In this document: one piece after another, positions 4,855-10,842 of the stretch | Position numbering within the stretch: the first letter of the stretch is position 1 | Layout of the letters: every line of letters begins with the position of its first letter | Source of the DNA: DASRSS01 sp035765515 | GTDB taxonomy: Bacteria; Actinomycetota; Actinomycetes; Mycobacteriales; Jatrophihabitantaceae | Assembly: GCA_035765515.1 (NCBI GenBank) | Contig: DASTXN010000122.1 | Coordinates: 1-10,842, forward strand | DNA: 10,842 bases | Direction: 5' to 3' | Program-made: the position numbers and the translations under genes | Notes under the pieces: generated by a model | Told to the model about the DNA's origin: nothing | The model's input: only the letters and a program-made list of their open reading frames with translations | Database searches by the model: none

Positions 4855-6552
4855 CTAATGGCCGAAGCTGGCCGGTGCTGGCTCGGTGGATTCGGGCTCG
4901 TGGGTCGCGCCGCCCGCGTCCGGCTGACCCGCCGCCGCGGCCGCCTCGCGCGCGGCCTGCAGGCCGGAGACCATGCGCAGCGGGACCTCCTTGAGCATCA
5001 GCGACAGCACGAACGCGAGCACCAGCACGCAGGCTCCCACCACGAAGACCAGGTCCATCGCGTTGGAGAACCCGACGAGGAACGGGTGCGCGAGCACCTT
5101 GTTCAGGCCGTGCAGGAAGTCGGTGTCGTTCAGGCTCTTCTGCGTCTGGAGCTTGTGGAAGTCGGCGGGGTGGCTCCGGACCGCGTCCTGGAAGGCGCGC
5201 GTGCGGCCCGCCTTGTCGTAGGCAGTGGCGATCTTCGTTCCCGCCGTCGAAAACAGGATGGACAGGAACACCGCGGCACCGAGCGTCCCGCCGACCTGCC
5301 GGAAGAAGGTTGTCGTCGACGTCGCGACGCCCATGTCCTTCGGCGGGACGGCGTTCTGCATGGCGAGCACGATCGACTGCATGCTCAGGCCGAGCCCGGC
5401 GCCGAAGACGACCATGAACAGGTCCGTGTGCACCAGCGAGGTGTCCGCGGAAACCGTGGACATCAGTCCCAGGCCCACGATGAGCAGTGCGCTGCCGACG
5501 ACGGGGAAGATCTTGTACCTGCCGGTGCGCGCGGTCGCCTGACCGGAGGCCAGCGAGGCGATCATCATGCCGGCCACCATGGGCAGCACCAGGAGCCCGG
5601 CCTTCGTCGGCGACGCGCCCTTGACGATCTGCAGGTACAGCGGGATCGACATCATGCCGCCGAACATGCCGATGCCGATGACGAACGACTGGGCAGAGCC
5701 GACGGCGAACACGCCGGTGCGGAACAGCCGCAGCGGGATCAGCGCCTCGTCGCCCATCCGGCTCTGCACCCACACGAACGCGATCAGGCCCAGGACGCCG
5801 ACCACGTAGCAGGCGAAGGCGGCGCCGGAACCCCAGCCCCAGGACTGTCCCTGCTCTGCGACGATCAGCAGCGGCACCAGGCCGACGATGAGCGAGACGG
5901 CGCCCCACCAGTCGATGCGGTGATCGTGCCGGTGGTGCTCGATGTGCAGGACCTTGGTGACGACGACCAGCGCCGCGATGCCGATCGGAACGTTGATGTA
6001 GAAGATGTACCGCCAGCCCGGGATGCCGAAGATGTCGGCCGAGCCGGCGAGGAAGCCGCCGACGACGGGACCGAGCACCGACGAAGTCGCGAAGACGGCC
6101 ATGAAGTAGCCCTGGTACCGGGCGCGTTCCCGCGGCGGGATGATGTCGCCGATGATCGCGAAGGCCAGCGACATGAGGCCGCCGGCGCCGATGCCCTGGA
6201 AGGCGCGGAACCCGGCGAGCATGTACATGGACGTCGACAGCCCGCACAGCGCCGAGCCGAGGACGAACACGCTGATCGCGAAGAGGAACAGCGGCTTGCG
6301 CCCATAGATGTCCGAAAGCTTGCCGTACAAGGGTGTCGCGATCGTCGAGGTGATCAGGAACGCGGTGGTGACCCAGGCCTGGGCGGCGAGCCCGTGGAGG
6401 TCGTCGCCGATCGTGCGGATGGCCGTGGACACGATCATCTGGTCCAGCGAGGCGAGGAACATGCCGAGCATCAGGCCGGACAGGATCGTCAGGATCTGCT
6501 TGTGCGTCAGCTCGCCGGAGGGTGCGGTCTGGGTCGCCGCGGTGGCAGCCAT
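4855..6552 (-). CDS. MFS multidrug efflux transporter, DHA2/EmrB-QacA type (14 TM)
   Basis: Predicted 565-aa inner-membrane drug:proton antiporter. The DHA2 motif LDQMIVSTAIRTI is in TM1 (about 36-48). Motif A, GKLSDIYGRKP, is at about 77-87 between TM2 and TM3. RAFQGIGAGGLMSLA is in TM4. The antiporter motif C region ATSSVLGPVVGGFLAG (about 155-170) is in TM5. Hydrophobic segments continue to about residue 530, with length typical of 14-TM members, followed by a hydrophilic Ala/Pro/Glu-rich cytoplasmic tail ending ASFGH. ATG 6552 is chosen: it comes 2 nt after the MarR stop (TGA-CC-ATG), with GGAAGGGAA upstream. An in-frame ATG at 6585 would overlap marR and lacks support. It is translationally coupled to marR and so under its control. 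Substrates cannot be inferred. Confidence 0.94.
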   Translation of the reverse strand: MAATAATQTAPSGELTHKQILTILSGLMLGMFLASLDQMIVSTAIRTIGDDLHGLAAQAWVTTAFLITSTIATPLYGKLSDIYGRKPLFLFAISVFVLGSALCGLSTSMYMLAGFRAFQGIGAGGLMSLAFAIIGDIIPPRERARYQGYFMAVFATSSVLGPVVGGFLAGSADIFGIPGWRYIFYINVPIGIAALVVVTKVLHIEHHRHDHRIDWWGAVSLIVGLVPLLIVAEQGQSWGWGSGAAFACYVVGVLGLIAFVWVQSRMGDEALIPLRLFRTGVFAVGSAQSFVIGIGMFGGMMSIPLYLQIVKGASPTKAGLLVLPMVAGMMIASLASGQATARTGRYKIFPVVGSALLIVGLGLMSTVSADTSLVHTDLFMVVFGAGLGLSMQSIVLAMQNAVPPKDMGVATSTTTFFRQVGGTLGAAVFLSILFSTAGTKIATAYDKAGRTRAFQDAVRSHPADFHKLQTQKSLNDTDFLHGLNKVLAHPFLVGFSNAMDLVFVVGACVLVLAFVLSLMLKEVPLRMVSGLQAAREAAAAAGQPDAGGATHEPESTEPAPASFGH

Positions 6553-6554
6553 GG

Positions 6555-7109
6555 TCAGGAGTTCCCTTCCGCCGGGCGCGACCATGTGGCGGTCGGCTCG
6601 GAGACGAATTTGTCACTGGCCGCTTCGAAGTCGTTGGTGAAGCGGCTGAGCAGGTTGGCCAGACGGCGCAGGTCACGCTCGTTCCAGTCGTCGAGCATCT
6701 GCGCGAAGTGCTGGTTGCGGATCTCGTCGTGCTCCTTCAGCACGGCGTCCGCCTTGTCGGTGAGGACGAGCAGGCTGGCCCGGCCGTCCTCGGGGTCCGC
6801 CCGCCGCTCGAGCAGGCCGTCCTTGACGAGCGCGGCGACCTGGCGGCTGACGGTGGACGGATCGGCGTGAACATGCTCGGCCACCTCGCTGGAGCGCAGC
6901 GGTCCCGCGTTGGCCAGGCACCGGAGCACCATCTGCGCCGACCACTCGACGTCGTGCGCCTTGGCCGCCAGCATCTGGGCACGGCGGCGCCCGAACGAGC
7001 GCATCAGCTTGATGACGCTCTCGGCGACGGCCGCCACCTCAGCCGGGACGGGTCCGTCGCCGGTAGCGGCGTCGCCATGGTCATGCGCGTGCTGCGGAGC
7101 TGCGGTCAT
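6555..7109 (-). CDS. MarR-family transcriptional regulator
   Basis: Predicted 184-aa dimeric winged-helix repressor, likely released by small phenolic or drug-like ligands. Helices at about 22-52 (AEVAAVAESVIKLMRSFGRRRAQMLAAKA) form the dimer arm. The wHTH comprises RSSEVAEHVHADPSTVSRQVAALVKDGLLERR, with recognition helix STVSRQVAALVKDG (about 85-98) and wing ERRADPEDGRASLL (about 101-114), the classic D-x-R MarR wing. The N-terminus is His-rich (HAHDHGD), which is unusual but short. ATG 7109 gives the complete fold. It is the first gene of a two-gene unit with the efflux pump, whose ATG follows 2 nt after the TGA. Tandem TTG-N7-CAA sites 20-49 bp upstream fit autorepression. Confidence 0.93.
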   Translation of the reverse strand: MTAAPQHAHDHGDAATGDGPVPAEVAAVAESVIKLMRSFGRRRAQMLAAKAHDVEWSAQMVLRCLANAGPLRSSEVAEHVHADPSTVSRQVAALVKDGLLERRADPEDGRASLLVLTDKADAVLKEHDEIRNQHFAQMLDDWNERDLRRLANLLSRFTNDFEAASDKFVSEPTATWSRPAEGNS

Positions 7110-7128
7110 CGATGATCACACCACTTAC

Positions 7129-7158
7129 TTGAGCTATACAACTAGTTGCTTGCAACAA
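7129..7158 (-). promoter_or_regulatory. tandem MarR-type operator boxes (TTG-N7-CAA x2)
   Basis: TTGagctataCAA (7129-7141) and TTGcttgcaaCAA (7146-7158) are two copies of the same inverted half-site arrangement, 17 bp apart. Between and within them are the perfect palindromes CAACTAGTTG (7139-7148) and GCTTG-CAA-CAAGC (7148-7160). TATAGC, read on the minus strand at 7133-7138, can serve as a marR -10, so bound repressor would cover it. This is the most AT-rich stretch of the window. MarR dimers typically bind such short inverted repeats, but the exact boxes were recognised by eye. Confidence 0.65.
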
Positions 7159-7212
7159 GCATCCACCTCGGAGGGTCGAAATGCAAAATCGGGCGCGGCG
7201 CCGGGGGTCGTC

Positions 7213-7572
7213 CTACCCGCGGAGGACGTCCGCCAATACCGCGGCCTGCGAGATGGCTACCGCCTGCGACGCCGTCAGCAGCGTCAGCACGCCCTCGGTG
7301 CTGCGCAGGTCGGCCAGCGCGGCGACCGCGTCCGGCTGCTCGAGTTCCTTGAGATACCGCTCGCGGAACCGGTCGAACTTGTCCGGGTCGTGGCCGTACC
7401 ACTTGCGCAGGTCGGTTGACGGCGCGACGTCCTTGCACCACAGGTCCAGCGCCGCGCGGTCCTTCGACACCCCGCGCGGCCAGACCCGGTCGACGAGGAC
7501 GCGACGCCCGTCGCCGGCAGCGGGAGCGTCGTAGATCCGCTTGACCCGGACGTCCGCGGACCCCTCAGGCAT
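7213..7572 (-). CDS. DUF488 family protein
   Basis: Predicted 119-aa protein, the normal size for DUF488 (YeaO-like). The conserved N-terminal block VKRIYDAPAAGDGRRVLVDRVWPRGVSK (about 10-37) is followed by LWCKDVAPSTDLRKWYGHDPDKFDRFRERYLKEL (about 44-77). The C-terminus is LTLLTASQAVAISQAAVLADVL. Biochemical function is unknown. The family has conserved charged and aromatic residues suggestive of an enzyme, and no membrane or signal segment is present. ATG 7572 overlaps the last codons of the acyl-CoA synthetase (ATGCCTGA, 8-nt overlap), so the two are co-transcribed and probably translationally coupled. That is an unusual partner for DUF488, and the functional link is not obvious. No good terminator follows: a GGCG/CGCC hairpin with a short TTTT lies at about 7185-7201. 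Confidence 0.9.
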   Translation of the reverse strand: MPEGSADVRVKRIYDAPAAGDGRRVLVDRVWPRGVSKDRAALDLWCKDVAPSTDLRKWYGHDPDKFDRFRERYLKELEQPDAVAALADLRSTEGVLTLLTASQAVAISQAAVLADVLRG

Positions 7573-9211
7573 GGCGTGCGGCCGCCACCTCGTCGAGACC
7601 GAGCAGCTCGATCGACTCCGCACGCATCTGCACCTTGCGCACCTTGCCGGTGACCGTCATCGGGAACTCGTCGACCACGTGGACGTAGCGCGGGATCTTG
7701 TAGTGCGCGAGCTTGCCGTCGCAGAACTCGCGCAGCGCCTCGGCCGTCAACTCCGGCGCGCCCGGACGCAGGCGCACCCACGCCATCAGCTCCTCGCCGT
7801 AGCGCTCGTCGGGAACCCCGATCACCTGCGCGTCCAGCACGTCCGGATGGCTGAAGAGGAACTCCTCGACCTCGCGCGGGTAGACGTTCTCGCCGCCGCG
7901 GATCACCATGTCCTTGATCCGGCCGACGATGTTGACGTAGCCCTCGGCGTCCATGGTCGCCAGGTCGCCGGTGTGCATCCACCCCGCTTTCAGCACTTCC
8001 GCCGTCTTCTCCGGTTCGTTCCAGTAGCCGAGCATCACCGAGTAGCCGCGGGTGCAGAACTCACCGGCGGTTCCGATCGGCACGGGCAGGTCAGTCTCCG
8101 GGTCCACGATCTTGATCTCGACGTGTGGCTGGACGCGGCCCACGGTGGACACGCGCCGGTCGAGCGCGTCGTCGGCGCCGGTCTGCGTCGAGACGGGCGA
8201 GGTCTCGGTCATCCCGTACGCGATGGTCACCTCGGCCATGTTCATCTCGTCGATCACGCGCTTCATCACCTCGACCGGGCACGGCGAGCCGGCCATGCAG
8301 CCGGTGCGCAAGGAGCTCAGGTCGTAGTCGCGGAAGTCCGGCAGCCCGAGTTCGGCGATGAACATCGTCGGCACGCCGTACAGCGAGGTGCAGCGCTCGT
8401 CCTGGACGGCGCGCAGCGTCGCGGCGGGGTCGAAACCGGGCGCGGGGATGACGACGCACGCGCCGTGGCTGGTGGCCGACAGGTTGCCCATCACCATGCC
8501 GAAGCAGTGGTAGAAGGGCACCGGCACGCAGATGCGGTCCTGCTCGCTGTAGCGCATCGTCTCGCCGACGAAGTAGCCGTTGTTGAGGATGTTGTGGTGC
8601 GAGAGGGTCGCGCCCTTGGGGAACCCGGTCGTCCCGGACGTGTACTGGATGTTGATCGCGTCGTCGAAGCTGAGCGCCGCCGCCCGCTCGGCAAGCTGCT
8701 GGTCGGTGACGGACGCGCCGTCGGCCAGCAGTGCGTCCCAGCTGGGATCGTCGAGGTAGACGACATCGCGCAGCGTCGGGAGCCCGGGCCGCACTTGCTC
8801 GATCATGGCGCGGTAATCGCTGGTCTTGAACGCCAGGGCCGCCACCAGCGTGCCGATCTCGGCCTGCCGCAGCACGTACTCCAGCTCGTGGGTGCGGTAC
8901 GCGGGATTGATGTTGACCAGGATCGCGCCGATGCGCGCGGTCGCGTACTGCACGAGGTACCACGGCAGGCAGTTCGGGGCCCAGATGCCGACCCGGTCGC
9001 CCTTCGCGACCCCGCGCGCGAGCAGGCCCCGGGCCACCCGGTCTACCTCGGCGTCCACCTCGGTATAGGTCAGCCGGCGGGCGGTGGGGACGTCCACCAC
9101 CGCCTCGCGGTCCGGGAAGGTGGCGACGGCGCGGCGCAGGTTGGCGTCGATCGTCTCGCCCAGCAGGGGGGTGGGAGCGGGTCCGCTGGCATAGGAGATG
9201 GGCATCGACAT
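7565..9211 (-). CDS. fatty-acyl-CoA synthetase (AMP-binding, FadD type)
   Basis: Predicted 548-aa ANL-superfamily ligase: acid + ATP + CoA to acyl-CoA via acyl-AMP. The phosphate loop YTSGTTGFPKG is at 190-200. A5 YGMTETSPV is at about 332-340. A7 WMHTGDLATMD is at about 411-421. A8 GRIKDMVIRGGENVYPREVEE is at 430-450. The C-terminal lysine motif TVTGKVRKVQ carries the catalytic Lys at about 523. Length and the VPFYHCFGMVMGNL segment match actinobacterial medium/long-chain FadD-like proteins rather than acetyl-CoA synthetase. It is soluble, with no TM segments. ATG 9211 is preferred over ATG 9205 because TAGGAT ends 6 nt before it, implying a leaderless mRNA. It probably feeds β-oxidation or lipid synthesis; chain length is unknown. 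Downstream DUF488 overlaps its stop. Confidence 0.94.
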   Translation of the reverse strand: MSMPISYASGPAPTPLLGETIDANLRRAVATFPDREAVVDVPTARRLTYTEVDAEVDRVARGLLARGVAKGDRVGIWAPNCLPWYLVQYATARIGAILVNINPAYRTHELEYVLRQAEIGTLVAALAFKTSDYRAMIEQVRPGLPTLRDVVYLDDPSWDALLADGASVTDQQLAERAAALSFDDAINIQYTSGTTGFPKGATLSHHNILNNGYFVGETMRYSEQDRICVPVPFYHCFGMVMGNLSATSHGACVVIPAPGFDPAATLRAVQDERCTSLYGVPTMFIAELGLPDFRDYDLSSLRTGCMAGSPCPVEVMKRVIDEMNMAEVTIAYGMTETSPVSTQTGADDALDRRVSTVGRVQPHVEIKIVDPETDLPVPIGTAGEFCTRGYSVMLGYWNEPEKTAEVLKAGWMHTGDLATMDAEGYVNIVGRIKDMVIRGGENVYPREVEEFLFSHPDVLDAQVIGVPDERYGEELMAWVRLRPGAPELTAEALREFCDGKLAHYKIPRYVHVVDEFPMTVTGKVRKVQMRAESIELLGLDEVAAARHA

Positions 9212-9217
9212 GGCCCG

Positions 9218-9223
9218 ATCCTA
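9218..9223 (-). promoter_or_regulatory. -10 hexamer (TAGGAT) for leaderless acyl-CoA synthetase mRNA
   Basis: On the minus strand TAGGAT is followed by CGGGCC and then ATG 9211, a 6-nt gap placing the transcription start on the A of ATG. No Shine-Dalgarno is possible in so short a leader. A small TGTG-N6-CACA inverted repeat (9227-9240) lies immediately upstream, where a regulator could bind. No -35 is recognisable. Confidence 0.5.
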
Positions 9224-9285
9224 GGTGTGCCGGATCACATCCGCCTATGCCCGAGTTCGGCCGCCGCGCAGATAAGTCAGGCAGA

Positions 9286-9328
9286 TAAAAAGCCGCCCCC
9301 GGCGCCGGAACGGCTGCCGGGAGCGGCT
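9286..9328 (-). terminator. strong intrinsic terminator of bldC
   Basis: On the minus strand a 13-bp stem, AGCCGCTCCCGGC with GCCGGGGGCGGCT (arms 9316-9328 and 9291-9303, one T-G wobble), encloses a 12-nt loop. TTTTTATC follows directly. It begins 25 nt after the bldC stop codon, so it isolates bldC from the acyl-CoA synthetase gene on the same strand. Just beyond, GCAGATAA occurs twice (9268-9275, 9281-9288), giving a second short T-rich tract. Confidence 0.92.
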
Positions 9329-9353
9329 GCGTCGATGCGAGATCGGCGAGCGA

Positions 9354-9566
9354 TCAGGCGTCGACGGTGACCTGCGTGTTGCCCTCGAGCAGGGAGCGGA
9401 CCTCGGACTCGCGGTAGCGGCGGTGCCCGCCGAGCGTGCGAATCGAGGTGAGCTTGCCGGCCTTGGCCCAGCGGGTGACCGTCTTGGGATCGACGCGGAA
9501 CAGCGTCGCAACCTCCGACGGGGTGAGCAGCGGCTCGGACTCCGGGCGCTGACGCGGTGTCGTCAT
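9354..9566 (-). CDS. bldC: BldC, MerR-like developmental DNA-binding protein
   Basis: Predicted 70-aa protein consisting of one MerR-type winged HTH. LLTPSEVATLFRVDPKTVTRWAKAGKLTSIRTLGGHRRYRESEVRSLLEG (about 13-62) is nearly identical to Streptomyces BldC as I recall it. BldC lacks an effector domain, binds direct repeats as head-to-tail oligomers and holds back entry into sporulation in Streptomyces. ATG 9566 gives the family length (68-70 aa), with GAAGGGGG 8 nt upstream; the frame stays open upstream without homology. It is monocistronic, followed by a strong terminator and preceded by an inverted-repeat-rich leader (9592-9666). It is divergent from DUF3073. Homologues occur in non-sporulating actinobacteria too, so the developmental role cannot be assumed here. 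Confidence 0.96.
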   Translation of the reverse strand: MTTPRQRPESEPLLTPSEVATLFRVDPKTVTRWAKAGKLTSIRTLGGHRRYRESEVRSLLEGNTQVTVDA

Positions 9567-9915
9567 CGAAAGACCCCCTTCAGGGAACCACCTGCGAGGT
9601 CTTGTTCTCGCAGCGTGTGACGCAGGTCCTGACTGCGTCCAGAGCAAGTATGCATATCCGGACGCACCGCGCCTACTCACCGGAACCGACCTGTCCACTG
9701 TATGCCAGCGAAATGCGCACTGTCCGATTCGCCCGAAGCCTGTTCCAGGTGAATTCGCGGGCAGGGCGCGGCGCGGCTGAGTACCCGCACGGGTTGAGTG
9801 CGAGACGCGCACACCGCGAGGTACGCTGGCCGCACGACAATGACAACTTTCCCGGTAGCGCCGCTGGTCCCTCAGCCGGCCTGCCGGATGAGCGCGTGAG
9901 CGAGGGGGTCGAGCC
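9567..9915. other. 349-bp divergent intergenic region between bldC and the DUF3073 gene
   Basis: No credible protein-coding frame. The bldC side (9567-9670) holds the bldC ribosome-binding site (GGGGG, 9574-9578), a set of inverted repeats and an AT-rich patch TATGCATA that may contain its -10 (CATACT on the minus strand, 9647-9652). The DUF3073 side has GGTACGCT (9820-9827) as a possible extended -10, a small CCGGC-CT-GCCGG hairpin (9876-9887), and GAGGGGG (9902-9908) as the ribosome-binding site. I see no convincing -35 elements. Confidence 0.5.
9592..9666 (-). promoter_or_regulatory. competing inverted repeats in the bldC promoter/leader
   Basis: Three perfect 7-bp inverted repeats occur in 75 bp: CTGCGAG/CTCGCAG (9592-9598, 9607-9613), GACGCAG/CTGCGTC (9619-9625, 9633-9639) and TGCGTCC/GGACGCA (9634-9640, 9660-9666). 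The segment at 9633-9640 belongs to both of the latter, so those hairpins exclude each other. The hexamer GACGCA occurs three times, at 9619, 9661 and (inverted) 9634. The third repeat encloses the candidate bldC -10. The first two would form two hairpins in a leader of about 70 nt. Either an operator array or a structured leader is possible. Confidence 0.55.
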
Positions 9916-10125
9916 ATGGGGCGCGGCCGTGCCAAGGCAAAGCAGCAGAAGGTGGCGCGAGAGCTGAAGTACAACTCGCACCAGACCGATCTGGACGCTC
10001 TCCAGCGGGAACTCGGCAGCTCGTCCTCCTACGCGACGGACACCGTCGACGTCGGCGACGATGGCGAGGACGATCCCGACGCCGACGACTTCGACTCCGA
10101 CGGCTGGGCCGACACCGGGCGCTGA
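9916..10125 (+). CDS. DUF3073 small acidic-tailed protein
   Basis: Predicted 69-aa actinobacterial conserved protein of unknown function. The basic N-terminus MGRGRAKAKQQKVARELKYNS (residues 1-21) is the family hallmark. After TDLDALQRELG the protein turns strongly acidic (VGDDGEDDPDADDFDSDGWAD, about 45-65). Such a basic-acidic layout suggests a nucleic-acid or ribosome-associated factor, but that is inference only. ATG 9916 has GAGGGGG 7 nt upstream. In other actinobacteria the gene is usually next to purM, as here. It is convergent with purM, with only small hairpins between, and divergent from bldC. Confidence 0.93.
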   Translation: MGRGRAKAKQQKVARELKYNSHQTDLDALQRELGSSSSYATDTVDVGDDGEDDPDADDFDSDGWADTGR

Positions 10126-10146
10126 GCTGCCACTTCAGGCGCAGCT

Positions 10147-10161
10147 AACACCCGGTGTTTT
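10147..10161 (+). terminator. short hairpin with T-run after the DUF3073 gene
   Basis: AACACC-C-GGTGTT followed by TTTT (10158-10161), 21 nt after the DUF3073 stop. The stem is short (about 5 bp after allowing a loop), so it is a weak intrinsic terminator unless combined with the hairpin immediately after it. Confidence 0.45.
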
Positions 10162-10162
10162 C

Positions 10163-10193
10163 GTGCCAGGATCTTCGGTTAGCCAGCTGGCAC
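10163..10193. repeat. inverted repeat between convergent DUF3073 and purM genes
   Basis: GTGCCAG (10163-10169) and CTGGCAC (10187-10193) pair perfectly over 7 bp with a 17-nt loop. The 3' arm also lies within GCCAGCTGGC, a perfect 10-bp palindrome (10182-10191). It ends one base before the purM stop codon region, so on the minus strand it would form directly after purM. It may act as the purM transcript end, but no T-run follows on that side. Confidence 0.45.
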
Positions 10194-10194
10194 G

Positions 10195-10842
10195 CTATCG
10201 CCAGTTGGCCGCCGGGCCGGCGTAGTCGCCGCTCAGCCGCACCGATCCGGTCCCCGGACGCAGTTCGCCGAGCGACCACGCGGCCAATCCGCGCTCGGCC
10301 GCGAGCGCGAGCACATCCGCAGCCCGGTCGGCCGGCGCGACCGCGATCATGCCCACGCCGAGGTTGAACGTCAGTTCCAGCTCGGACCGTGCCAGGCCGC
10401 CCGTGCGGGCGATCAGTTCGAACACCGGCTGCGGCGCCCAAGTGGACCGGTCGACCTCGGCGTCCACGTCAGCCGGCAGCACCCGGACCAGGTTTCCGGC
10501 CAGCCCACCACCGGTGATGTGCGCGAACGCGTGGGCGCCCGCTTCCGCGGCGAGCGCCAGGCAGTCCAGGGCGTAGATGCGGGTCGGGGTGAGCAGCTCG
10601 TCGGCCAGCGTCCTTCCCTCCAGCAGCTCGGGTGTCGCATCCAGCGCCAGGCCGCCCTGGTCGAGCAGTACGTGGCGGGCCAGCGAGTACCCGTTGGAGT
10701 GCAGGCCGGATGAGCCCAGCGCGATGAGCACGTCGCCGACGCGCACTCGCTCGGCACCCAGGACCGCGTCGGCGTTCACCACGCCGACCCCGGTGCCGGA
10801 GACGTCGTACTCGTCCGGACGCATCAGGCCCGGGTGCTCGGC
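10195..10842 (-). CDS. purM: PurM, phosphoribosylformylglycinamidine cyclo-ligase (AIR synthetase), C-terminal part
   Basis: The last 215 codons of purM; the gene continues past the right edge (a full protein is about 350 aa). PurM closes the imidazole ring of FGAM using ATP to give AIR, step five of purine synthesis, in the cytosol as a homodimer. Visible signatures are AEHPGLMRPDEYDVSGTGVGVV, the glycine-rich loop ALGSSGLHSNGYSLARHVL, LLTPTRIYALDCLAL, HITGGGLAGNLVRVLP and the C-terminal FNLGVGMIAVAP. The frame is intact to the TAG at 10195-10197. It is convergent with DUF3073. The neighbourhood with bldC matches the conserved actinobacterial arrangement. The start and promoter are outside the window. 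Confidence 0.96.
   Translation of the reverse strand, partial: AEHPGLMRPDEYDVSGTGVGVVNADAVLGAERVRVGDVLIALGSSGLHSNGYSLARHVLLDQGGLALDATPELLEGRTLADELLTPTRIYALDCLALAAEAGAHAFAHITGGGLAGNLVRVLPADVDAEVDRSTWAPQPVFELIARTGGLARSELELTFNLGVGMIAVAPADRAADVLALAAERGLAAWSLGELRPGTGSVRLSGDYAGPAANWR

Noticed and set aside
4627..6870. 747-codon open frame on the + strand opposite the MFS and MarR genes
   Set aside because: Its translation is low-complexity, rich in His, Arg, Asp, Glu and Gln, with no domain. It mirrors the third-position GC bias of the real minus-strand genes.
9268..9288. Two direct copies of GCAGATAA after the bldC terminator
   Set aside because: Only two 8-bp copies, explained by the T-rich tail of the terminator region; no further copies seen.
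7541..9370. 609-codon open frame on the + strand opposite the acyl-CoA synthetase
   Set aside because: The same antisense shadow pattern (His/Val/Arg/Asp-rich), with no ribosome-binding site or motif. The opposite strand has an unmistakable ANL ligase.
9582..9607. GGGAAC...GTT resembling an ECF-sigma (SigR/SigE-type) promoter upstream of bldC
   Set aside because: The spacer is about 15 bp instead of about 18, and it points away from bldC toward no nearby gene start.

Overview
The window is high-GC DNA (CDS third positions are almost all G or C) from an actinobacterium. The best lineage evidence is its right edge: a BldC orthologue, a DUF3073 small protein and the C-terminal part of PurM. From memory, purM, DUF3073 and bldC are near neighbours in Streptomyces and relatives. 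I cannot name the genus. Everything looks chromosomal. I see no insertion sequence, phage, plasmid or CRISPR feature.

Layout. (1) 68-233: tRNA-Glu(TTC) and tRNA-Asp(GTC). (2) 297-1924: a TesB-like acyl-CoA thioesterase (-) and a CbiX/SirB-type sirohydrochlorin chelatase (+), divergent around a 71-bp imperfect palindrome. (3) 1967-2040: tRNA-Phe(GAA), which in other actinobacteria I recall sitting directly after Glu and Asp. (4) 2149-3864: a GMC oxidoreductase whose -10 is overlapped by a palindrome matching the KstR consensus TNNAACNNGTTNNA, ending in a long hairpin terminator. (5) 7109 down to 3873 on the minus strand: MarR regulator, DHA2/EmrB-type 14-TM efflux pump, AraC-type regulator and VOC (glyoxalase-fold) protein. 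Tandem TTG-N7-CAA boxes lie ahead of marR, and a 46-bp nested palindrome lies ahead of araC. (6) 9211 down to 7213 on the minus strand: fatty-acyl-CoA synthetase overlapping a DUF488 gene. (7) 9286-9566: bldC (-) with a strong intrinsic terminator and an inverted-repeat-rich upstream region. (8) 9916-10125: DUF3073 (+), convergent with purM (10195 to the window edge, -).

How it works together. The acyl-CoA synthetase, the thioesterase and perhaps the GMC enzyme suggest lipid or steroid metabolism, but they are separate transcription units. The MarR-MFS pair looks like a ligand-induced drug-efflux operon. AraC-VOC looks like a second module on the same strand with its own promoter.

I found no coherent new multi-gene system. 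The unexpected content is regulatory: three long or nested palindromes (1136-1206, 4799-4844, 3807-3864), a set of mutually exclusive inverted repeats upstream of bldC (9592-9666), and three probable leaderless starts with a TANNNT -10 placed 6-7 nt before the start codon (chelatase, AraC, acyl-CoA synthetase). The long open frames opposite the GMC, MFS and acyl-CoA synthetase genes are antisense shadows caused by GC-rich codon use.
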